A stretch of DNA of 64,000 nt from Dichetophora obliterata (taxonomy: Eukaryota; Arthropoda; Insecta; Diptera; Sciomyzidae): positions 99,497,349-99,561,348 of the forward strand of contig OY986438.1 in NCBI GenBank assembly GCA_963920525.1, given 5' to 3'. Shown here piece after piece: positions 55,017 to 64,000 of this stretch. The notes under the pieces were generated by a model. That model was not told the origin of the DNA, made no database searches, and worked only from the letters and a program-made list of their open reading frames with translations. The position numbers and the translations under genes are program-made. Numbering within the stretch: position 1 is the first letter of the stretch; every line of letters begins with the position of its first letter.

Positions 55017-57478
55017 TTAGTACATAAAATTGCGTTTAAAGCGGAATAATTGAAATCAATATGGAAAAATTAATTTTGATTTTGTAGAATTATAAAAATA
55101 ATTATTAAATTTAATATTTTAACACTTCATTTTAAAAATTTACACATTTTGGCTTGAGTATGAAAACCATTTCAGTCATTTTTTTTCATTGTTACGTAGA
55201 AATCAAAGTGGATACACTTGAGAATAAATATTTAACCCTTTAAAGCTAAGTCATAAGCAAAAATAGAACTGACTTCTATAATTCGAACAGAATATTTGAG
55301 CTTTTATGACTGCTAGAGTTGCTCATAAAATTTTTTAAGCCTCAAAATAGGTACGTGTATTTATATAAATATATACATATTAAATAGATTTACAATTGCT
55401 ATAATGAGACACATAAACTAATTACCAACTTTAACACATGCATATGAAATATGGCAAAGTGTAATGAAGTGTTGTTTGAAAATTTACAAGTATATTCAAA
55501 GCTTGAAAAATCTGAACGAACAGCAAAAGTGAAAAAAATGCAATGTAAGAATTTTATTAACATCATGAAACTCAATGAAGCGGAATTATATTGAACGAAA
55601 CGCAACGAAACAAAACGAAACGAAACACTCTTACCATAAATTAGTCATTAAAGTTAAAGCTTAAATATTTCAAGTGTGTGTTCACTATTGATAAAAACTT
55701 TATTGTTGTTGTTCTTGTGGTTTCTCAATTCGGTGAGTTGTTCAAAATGCAAGGACTAGTCTGTTTTTTGCAGTGTACTTTGTGCTGGATGCCATAAAAT
55801 TAAGATGCAACTAAGTTCAAATAATTAAAATTTTTAAATTATGTTGAGGATTGGAATAATGTTATTTGGCTGTTTAGTTTAGTTTAGTTTAGTTTCTTGT
55901 TTTTATCTTATTCAATTTGAGTAGAAAAAAGTGAGAAGCAATTTTTATAGGTTATTATCTTAGTAATATGTTATAATTTTTACATTTGTTTTAAATGTTT
56001 TAATTTTATTTAAAATCATTTGCTTGATGTCCAAGTGTAAGCATTGTCAAAGCTTTGATTTTGCGACATTGACATTGATGCTGTGATAAAAAAAGTTGCA
56101 AGAAAGAGATAGAGATAGCAGAAATATATAGATATATAAAATATATAATGTAGCAGTGTGTGTTTTACAGTGTCATCAGCAATGAAAAGATAGAAAAAGA
56201 CATAAAAGTGAGAGACACAGTTTAGAAGAGGAAAAGAGAATGCAAAGTACTTAAAAAAAAAAACCAAAAAGGTACTTAAATTTATTGAAAAAGAAATAAC
56301 GAAAATATTATGCAGAAGAGGATCAAGAGCTTTAGAGCTTTCTGAAAATTTGCAAGCGAATCAAACAGAGTTTATTAATTGTTAAATAAGCTTAGAATAA
56401 TAAGTTCCAGTAAAGCTTCAAAGTTTTAAGATTTTAGCTTAATTAAAGCACTTTTGATGATAACTATTAATTAAAGCTTAAGTTAGGCCTAAAAACTACT
56501 TGAAAGGGGCCATAGGTTAATAAAGAAAGCGTTGATGCTTACGTTAGCCTTCAAACAGTGAAACCCCTTTAAAAATATCTAATGCCAGTTCAATAAGCTT
56601 TAAATCACAAAATTTCAATTAAAGCGCTAAAAAAAGCTACTTGAAAAATATTACTTAAAATATATATAAACATAATTACATCTTTGATTTTGTAAATAAA
56701 TTAATAAAAAAATAAATAAATAAATGTAAACCTTAGGTAAGCGTTAAAACTTCAAAGATATCTGAACTTTATTATGTATGCTTAGAAAGTCTAGTTCAAG
56801 AAGTTTAAAGCTTTTAAAGTTTTTTTATTACTTTCCATACATCTGTTAACAATTTATTTTTTATATATTAAAAAACTTTATAAGCTATTTTGTTACTTTG
56901 AAAGTTAAGAAATGTTAAAAAACTACACGAAGCGTACTTTAATCTCACCAGCAAAGCTTGAAAAGCTTATTTAACCACTTGAATAAATAAACGTGACTTA
57001 AACGCAGTTCTTAATTCTAAGTTTCATGTTAGAGAAATCAAAATTGGAAAAACTTTTGAAAAAAAAAAAATTTGAAAGACGGCTAGAAACATTGATCGGG
57101 TACATTTACATTAAAGCATTCAAGTGACTTCTAAAAAAGATCTGTTATATTTTATTTATTTATTTCGTTTTTTATTTTTTTGTTTGTAAAAAGCTTTATA
57201 GTAATACAACTTCTTCAAGTAATCTCATTTGTTAGTATTATCTTTTGTAAGTTTCACAGTGTTTACTAATACTAAAAGGGCATTAAAGAATTTGCTTGAA
57301 GTCAAAGTTTACTTTAAAGTTAACCTCTGTTCTCCAATGATGCAAGTAATGCGGGTTTTTAAGTGAATCTTTAATGCTTTTAACTGAACTTTCATTAAAA
57401 TTTATGAGATTAAAGCTTGAATATTTAACGTTCAGCTGTTTGCACAAGGAAAGTAGTGCTCTTATATACTAGACTAGA
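55017..57478. other. AT-rich DNA, no gene recognised
   Basis: Contains a pentamer TTTAG microsatellite near 55874-55896 and a short array of AACGAAAC words near 55593-55626. From 56300 to 57420 the words AAGCTT, TTAAAGC and their relatives are unusually frequent. No open frame with recognisable features. Confidence 0.45.
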
Positions 57479-58034
57479 AATAATACTAGTCTACAAATGT
57501 CGGATCCAGTAAACCCATTATCATTCCTATATGTCGGATATATCATTTCAGTTTCCTCCAATATCGAACAATTTTCAAGATACAGAGTGTTTTAAGTTTT
57601 TGGCACGTGCCTAGTATTATTGATCCAGATTCCAGAATCTAAACTACTCACCATTAAATAATATTTTGTATTTAAAAAAATATATCAAATTTTCCCTCAA
57701 TATATAACCACTGTCGTGTCATGCGATGTAGCTAAGCTGAAATTGTAAGATTATCTAACAAAATATCAACAAATTTTGTATCTGTTGTTTTAGCAGATCT
57801 GTAATCGTCCGAATTTAAAAGTTTGTTTTTTATGGAAAAATACACTAACCAACAGTGTTTTTGTAAATTGTAACTTTGGATGACAACAGCTCTGCTAAAA
57901 TAAAAGTTACAAAATTTGTTGATATTTCGTTATCGTATGTACGATATTGAGTACAGATTCGAAACCAGTGTTTAAAGTACGTATAGCCATAATATTGGGA
58001 TTACCGGATCCGAAATATGTAGACTAGTATTATT
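57479..58034. mobile_element. 556-bp palindromic MITE
   Basis: The ends AATAATACTAGTCTACA and TGTAGACTAGTATTATT are mirrored, followed inside by TCGGATCC on both sides. A second, inner mirrored block (ATATCAACAAATTTTGTA near 57764 against TACAAAATTTGTTGATAT near 57910) shows long arms. No target duplication was fixed. Confidence 0.65.
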
Positions 58035-58690
58035 TATCCAAACATGTCCGAATATAAGGGCATTAATATTCTTTTGCACACAACTGTAAGTCTGTAGCTT
58101 TACAGTTGTGAGGGCCATTCCAATTATAGCAAGCAAACACATACTGAAAAGTTTTCTATGCTGCCTTAAGGGACTAGTCTAGTTAAATAGGCCGAAAATT
58201 AGGCAATTATTATTAATGTTTTTTGGAAAAACCAAAAATTATAATTGCTCAAAACTTTTCAGGCATATTTTTTTTTTTAGTATTTTAAAGAAAATTGCAT
58301 AACATTTTCAAATTAGTCGTTTCAAAAAACAAACCGAGCTGGCGACCTTTCTAAAAGTCGCAAAAATCATCTGAATCATACTCTGATGTATATGATAATA
58401 CAGAAAATCAAAAAATTTCCTTTTAAGTATGAGTGTGATAATGAAAATTGATTTAAAAATAGCAAATTTTCGAAGTTTGAAAAATTTATTGTAATTTTTA
58501 CTGAAAATTTTCGTGACTTTTTTGTTGATAAAAATCCAATATGCATTGTATCATTCAGATTATAGTCTATTCCATGGACAATTGGATTATGCGTATTTAA
58601 ACAAAAAATTCACAGTATAGCATGTATACAGTACAGAAGTTAAACTTCTTAACTTCTAAACACACCTACGCTCTCTTTCTGCCATCCTTC
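58035..58690. other. AT-rich DNA, no gene recognised
   Basis: Nothing beyond simple AT-rich sequence. It lies between a MITE and a 5'-truncated LINE. Confidence 0.45.
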
Positions 58691-61585
58691 CAGGTGTACC
58701 CTTACAAAACACACCAGCGGAATAGCAGGAAGGTCAGGATTCCCAAGAATACAGATCCTGTGAAATATAAGGCGAAGTTGAGGGAAACACTGACCCAAAA
58801 AGCGATAAAAGTACCAGGAAATAAAAGAAGGTTAGGAGACCTCCAATTTGCACATGAGAAGGGGAACCCCAGAAACATGGGCAAACTCCAAAGCACGGAA
58901 AAGGGAACTGAAGAACCTCATACGACAACGTAAAAGGCAGTCGTGGAGAGACTTCTTTTCTGGGATGGAAACTATATCAGAAGCATGTAGGCTTCAGAAA
59001 ATGGTTTCAAAAGATCAATGAACCATGGCAGAGAACCTAGAGGAGTCGATGGAAGTTCTGATGGAGGTGCATTTTCCTGGAAGTTTTAAGTCTGATGACC
59101 CATGGACACCCTTGAAGAAAGGAATGTACAGGGTTGACAGACTGGAAGCCGAAAGGATGATCACTATGGACGGGGTGAGGAGTGCTATACTCCATTTGCT
59201 CCATGCTCATTTGCTCCGTACAAAACATCAGGGATGCTATGATGCAATGGGGAGAAGATCTTATTGCACCTAGACTGTGGGGTATATTCGTTACTTGCCT
59301 AGCGACTGGGTACGTTCCGAGAGTCTGGAGAGAGGCGAAAGTTGTCTTTCTTCCGAAGCCCGGAAAAAAGGGTTATGCGCAGGCGAAGTTGTTCAGACCG
59401 ATCAGCCTTAAATCTTACCTCTTGAAAACGATGGAAAGAGTGATGGCTGACTGTCTTGAGAGCACTTCGCTGTGCAAAATCCTCTGAGTAGATGCCAACA
59501 TGCGTATAGAGCAGGGCACTTCACGAATTGGTAAGAGTGACTGAAAAGGAGTTATTTTCAGGAGGCATTGTGATGGCCACATTAATGGAAATCGAGGGTG
59601 CTTTCGACAACATATTCTTTGGAAGATTGCGGCAAGCCCTGACAGAGCGCAATGTAAGCCCAATGATAGCAAATTGGGTTGACAATATGTTCAAGCACAG
59701 GGCTGTCAACATGGAGGATGGTAGAGTCAAGACTAGAAGTAGAATAGGTATAGGATGTCCCCAGGGCGGGGTGTTATCGCCAACCCTGTGGAATATAACT
59801 GTGGACTCACTACTGGTTAGAATGAATGAATCGGGCATACACACGATAGGGTATGCAGATGACATTGCGCTGGTGGTCCGCGGTAAGTTCATTGACACCA
59901 TTTCTGACATCATGAACGAAGCACTCCGAATGGTGGACGAGTGGTGTCGAGCACAAGGCCTTACCGTAAACGCAGGAAAATCAAACAATATTCTCTTTAC
60001 TAGAAAGAGGGTAGGCCTGAGGAGAGAACCACTCAGACTTTTTGGAGCTTAAATCAACATGTCCACGAAGGTTAAATATCTAGGGGTAACCCTCGATAGC
60101 AAACTGAACTGGAACGAGCATGTGGAAGATAGGATTCAAAGTGCCAAGAGGGTTCTGTTTCAGTGTAGACGCGTTTGTGGTCTCAAATGGAGGCTTAACC
60201 CAGATGCTATGAAATGGGTTTACACTATGATGATTAGACCTTTCATCACGTTTGCTTTGGTGATTTGGTGGACAAAAGTCAGCCAGAAAACCATTAAGAA
60301 GAGACTGGACAGAGTCCAACGGCTGGCGTGTACTGGAATAACAGGTGCAATACGCACCACTCCAACAAGCGCAATGGAGGTTCTGTTAGGTATCCTGCCG
60401 TTGGATTTAGAAATAAAGAAAACAGCGCCGCTGTCAGCCCTCAGGACGTAGCCAAATGCTACGTGGCATGGGGCAACGGCCCTGCATGGTCATATGCGCA
60501 TCCTTGATATTGCACAGAGATGTCAGGGAGGCGTGTTTGCCTATGGACGGTAGGCAGAGAGTAAGAATAACAGAAATATGTTATAAAACTCTTATAACAG
60601 ATGGAGCCGTTTGTGAAGAAATTGCTGGTTACGATATCAGTATATTCACAGATGGCTCTCTGATAAATGGCAGAGCCGGGGTATGCGTTTACTCAGAAGG
60701 ATTAAGCCTATCCTGTGTACTGAGGTTAGGGAGGTTTGTGTCTGTATACCAGGCGGAAATGATTGGCGTGCTGCACTCGCTAAACCACCTGATAGATGGC
60801 CGGATCAATGCCAAGAAAATTGTCATTGCTCTCGACAATAAGTCTGTGATAAGGTGTATGCAACGGACAGACACCACTTCCAGGTTGGCCATAGAATATC
60901 TTACAAGACTCAATAGGTGCCCCTAGACAAATGAGCTCACACTTATGTGGGTGAGAGGACACTCTGGCATAGAACAGAATGAAAATGCTGATTCTTTAGC
61001 AAGAGAAGGATCAGCAGACGAATTCTGTGGACCAGAACTACGTATCGCCGTAGGCGACAACATGGTGGCAGGCCTTATTAAACAATGGACGGACTCGGAA
61101 CACCGTACAAGGTGGGAGGAAGCTGTTAATTGCAGGCAATCGAAGGCGGCCGTGAAGTGGTCCCGTAGTGAGGCTGCAAAAGTTATCCGATACAATAGAA
61201 AGACTTTAAGCTGGCTTACTGCACTGGTCACAGGACACGATCTCCTCATGTACCATCTCGGGAAGATGACTCTGACCGAGGACGATGCGTGTAGGTTATG
61301 CCTAGAGGAGTCGCAAACAGCAGCACACATTTTGTGCCAGTGTCCGGCGCTGGAAAGCATAAGATTGACCACTCTGGGACGTCCATTTGTTGGCGAAGCC
61401 GAGATTGGTCAACTGACCTACAAGGATATGCTTGAGGTGACAAAGGTTGCTTATACAAGAATCATGCTCACGTATGAGTGCTCCGAGCAGTAGCATTAAA
61501 TATGGGACGAAAAGGGACCCACTGTGGTCTGCTTCGGCAAATCCTCGACTTATTATACAACACACAAAAAATAGAAAATAAACTA
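58691..61585 (+). pseudogene. LINE-E, decayed LINE with reverse transcriptase and RNase H
   Basis: The pieces in order are: a pre-RT segment (58691-59270) with LEESMEVLMEVHFPG; RT entry WREAKVVFLPKPGKKGYA and RPISLKSYLLKTMER; EGAFDNIFFGRLR; GCPQGGVLSPTLWN; the catalytic GYADDIALV near 59848-59875; VKYLGVTLDSKLNW; RNase H with IFTDGSL, AEMIGVL, ALDNKSV and RGHSGIEQNENADSLA, all four acidic residues kept; and a zinc knuckle CRLCLEESQTAAHILCQC. RT plus RNase H and this knuckle indicate the LOA/I side of LINEs. Frames change at least six times and a stop lies near 59486. Codon use is GC-richer than other LINEs here. The 5' end is truncated. Confidence 0.85.
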
Positions 61586-61587
61586 CC

Positions 61588-62024
61588 AAATTTTAGTCTA
61601 TACTAAAAAACCGTCCAAAATAAAGCATTTTTATGAATTTGTGTGCAGTAAAAGAGGTACGGCAACACTTTTTTCCCTTAAATCATTTCGTACTCGAAAC
61701 AAAGTGGCTGTCAAAATTTTAGCTCAATTCGGGTTGTACCTGGCTCACTTTGCTTCCCTCCACTCTTATCTTTCGAAAAGTGGGCGTAACTATAAGGTTA
61801 CCACGCTAGTTTTTAGTACAGTGTCCGAAAGTTAGCATATGAACTAAATTAACAAATTTTAGTCTAATACTATCAAAACCGTCCGAAATATAGAATTTTT
61901 ATAGATTTCACTAAATTATCTCGTAGTCGAAACAAGCCGACTGCAAAAATTTAAGTGCAATCGGGCCAGTAGTCAATTTTAATGATATATCAAAAAGTGG
62001 GTTCCTTAAAGTAACCATAAAAAC
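61588..62024. repeat. Tandem repeat, units 1 and 2
   Basis: Units start near 61588 and 61853, about 265 bp apart, each beginning CAAATTTTAGTCTA and AACCGTCC and followed by a TTTTTATRRATTT phrase and CGAAACAA. A related third unit stands at 63225, on the other side of the jockey-like LINE. GC content is slightly above the surroundings. Confidence 0.65.
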
Positions 62025-63010
62025 TTTCATCATGGTCCCATCAGGAGTTCCACAAGGCTCAGTTATTGGTCCACTACTTTATCTTATATATTGTTCCGAT
62101 ATGCCAAAACATACAAACTGCGATTATGCTGCATATGCCGACGACACCGGACTTTTCTACTCGCATACATTTGGTCAAACGATTGTGACTGAATTGCAAT
62201 GCGCTCTAGATCAGCTGCAACATTATTTTATTAAATGGAAAATAAAGCTTAATGTCAACAAAACGCAAGCTATATTTTTCTCAAGAAAAATAAATCCTTG
62301 CTACTATCCTAGCTCGCAGCTCCAACTAGGAAGCTTTAGTATTCCTTGGTCTGGAAATGTTAAGTATCTCGGTGTTATTCTAGATAAAAAACTAATTTTT
62401 CGCGACCATGTTAGCAACATTATAAATAAGTTCAATATTGCAAAACACTTACTTTATGCGTTGCTTAATAGGAACTCAAAACTTAGCAATGAGAATAAGA
62501 TTATTTTAGTGAAAGTAATTTTCCAGTCTATTATTTTGTATGCATGTCCTGTATGGGGAAGCTGTGCAAAAATGCACACCAAAAAACTGCAGATTTGCCA
62601 AAACAAATTGCTCAAAATGGCGCTCAAATTACCTTGGCATTACTCCACAAAAAGGCTTCATGAAAAAAATAAAGTTGGTTTAATATCTGACTGCATTTCT
62701 AAAGCAACTGAAAGGTTTATGATACTGAGTAGTATGTCAGATAATAGTTTAATAGCTAATTTATACCCATTCTAACTAGTCCAAAAAATAGCATATATTT
62801 ATTTATTAATTAATTTATATATTTATTTATCTATTTATTTATAACGTTCATGTACATATTATATACGTCTTCTGTTTGTATATATGTGCGACATATCTGT
62901 TTATTACATATGTATGTTATTCAGTATATATATTTTTTCATTCATCTGTTGTAATTATTCATTTATTGTAATTAATCAACCAATGAATGAAGGCTTATAG
63001 TAAATATATT
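62025..63010 (+). pseudogene. LINE-F, 5'-truncated jockey-like LINE
   Basis: A single open frame from 62032 to a stop at 62775 (247 codons) starts within RT at SGVPQGSVIGPLLYLIY and has the catalytic AYADDTGLFY, WKIKLNVNKTQAIFFS, VKYLGVILDKKLIF and LYACPVWGSCAKMH, with a natural C-terminus. It is the last third of a jockey-clade ORF2. A 3' UTR rich in TTTAT runs to AATGAAGGCTTATAGTAAAT near 63005. 5' truncation is the normal outcome of LINE insertion. The remaining frame is undamaged, so the insertion is recent. It splits a tandem repeat. Confidence 0.85.
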
Positions 63011-63224
63011 TTTTTTTTTTTAAATAGAAGGTTTTTCTTGTAGTTTTCCTTCTAACTTTATTTATTATCAAACCAAAACCTTTTTTCTGTTATACCTTTA
63101 TATCATTTTTTAGTTGTAATGTATATAAAATACTAAATCTCTGTAAATTGTGCAATAACTTTAAAAAAAAATTTTATAACGTTTTTAACTACAAATAAAG
63201 AAATAATTAATAAAAACTAAATTA

Positions 63225-63490
63225 TCAAATTTAAGTTTCATACGACCAAAGCCCTCTTAAATAAAGCATTTGCATTGATTTGTGGACTGTAAAAGGGGGC
63301 GTTTGTATATCTTTTTATGTTAAGTGCATGATTTACGTAAAAACAAGAACATATTAAGAAGTGAGCAACCGCAACCTGCCTGCTTGAAGTCTGATAGCTA
63401 CTGAAAGCTTTAAAATTTTGTGTCAACAAATGCATGTGAAAGCACCCTGCATTAGAAAAAATAATGAGAAAAAGCTCTTTTCCCTCGAGC
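63225..63490. repeat. Tandem repeat, unit 3
   Basis: It starts ATCAAATTTAAGTTTCATAC and has AATAAAGCATTTGCATTGAT and GGACTGTAAAAGGGGGC, parallel to AATAAAGCATTTTTATGAAT and GTGCAGTAAAAGAGG of unit 1. It is separated from units 1-2 by LINE-F. Confidence 0.55.
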
Positions 63491-63507
63491 GGGAAAATGG
63501 CGCTTAA

Positions 63508-63991
63508 CCCTTTCGTTAACCTTGTCCATTGTAATGAACATGCATTTGAAATGAGTGTAGCGGAATGCAAACTGTTATTTTTGACAAAGAATTCATTGTA
63601 AACAGTGTATTGATATATACTGTCTTCTATTTTTGCCTTTCATTACGATATTTGTGTTCATAACAATAGTACGTGCTGATTCTATGAGAGCATGTTGAGC
63701 CGAAAAGAAAACAACCAAAGTGAGTGAAAGTTTTTTTCGTATTATATTTATAAATAAACTTATTTGGTTGTTTTATTGATTGATGTTTTAGAAAAAAAAT
63801 GCAAAATAGTAGTGAAAATATATTTTATTTTACTTGAAAAAAAGTAATAGTAAAGAGTAATGTCCATTGTGCATGGACATGCTCAAAAACCTAATTCCTT
63901 TTTTTTATTTACTTTATTTAGAATGTATTTATCATAAATTAAGAATTTCTATTTTTTTTTCATTAATATTTCTTAAAAGGTACAAAAAGGG
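63508..63991. mobile_element. 484-bp piggyBac-like MITE
   Basis: TTAA flanks both sides (63504-63507, 63992-63995). The ends are CCCTTT and AAAGGG, as in piggyBac elements. Near the left end GTCCATTGTAATGAACATGC and near the right end a hairpin TGTCCATTGTGCATGGACA share the word GTCCATTGT. It is non-coding. The short terminal repeat makes this a moderate call. Confidence 0.55.
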
Positions 63992-64000
63992 TTAATGCTT

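Noticed and set aside
55861..56267. Candidate upstream Rim exon or small gene on the minus strand
   Set aside because: The frame is rich in Phe/Tyr/Leu from AT-rich DNA and shows no C2A, PDZ or zinc-finger signature.
1..64000. CRISPR arrays, bacterial operons, rRNA genes
   Set aside because: None present. Introns, SINEs, LINEs and AT-rich intergenic DNA mark this as an animal nuclear sequence.

Overview
The window is insect nuclear DNA. It is AT-rich, intron-bearing and transposon-dense. The only host gene I can support is on the minus strand: two consecutive exons of the presynaptic active-zone protein Rim (22848-22028 and 892-731). Joined at clean splice sites in phase 0, they run from a Ser-rich linker into the second C2 domain. 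The Rim sequence and the transposon families suggest a higher fly, possibly a tephritid, but the sequence does not prove the family. The intron between the exons is 21,135 bases. The rest of C2B lies to the left of the window. DNA to the right of 22848 is probably further Rim intron, but no other Rim exon was found.

Left part (1-22 kb): Rim intron packed with mobile DNA. At 1.26-1.53 kb two long hairpins stand side by side, with compensatory changes between copies. At 4.2-5.7 kb lies an unusually GC-rich, tandemly repeated, LTR-like stretch. From 7.9 to 20.4 kb an old LINE (LINE-A) is split by three insertions: a 5.66-kb CAC...GTG inverted-repeat element (8568-14228) carrying further elements, a 545-bp MITE (14600-15144) and a nearly complete two-ORF LINE (LINE-B, 15507-19741). 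Removing the first two with one target duplication each restores the LINE-A reading frame. A Tc1 relic and a TTA-flanked MITE follow.

Middle (22-38 kb): the Rim linker/C2B exon; LINE-C split by a hAT element with an 8-bp duplication (24671-27449); a short hAT-like MITE; a foldback repeat; a mariner-like relic; and a 4.5-kb DNA transposon (31268-35814) whose decayed gene belongs to a widespread insect family with a YSDSCGGxNRN motif. That gene is itself split by LINE-D.

Right part (38-64 kb): a complete tRNA-Asp-derived SINE with an 11-bp duplication; about 8.6 kb (38.9-47.5 kb) without recognisable genes; several inverted-repeat elements; a probable Helitron (50707-55016) holding an intact Tigger/pogo element whose transposase appears to use a short intron; a palindromic MITE; a decayed LINE with RNase H (58.7-61.5 kb); a tandem repeat split by a jockey-like LINE; and a piggyBac-like MITE at the right edge.

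All six LINEs lie on the plus strand, antisense to Rim. Apart from Rim, the coding sequences are transposon genes. Only LINE-B (with one suspicious endonuclease change) and the Tigger copy look near functional.
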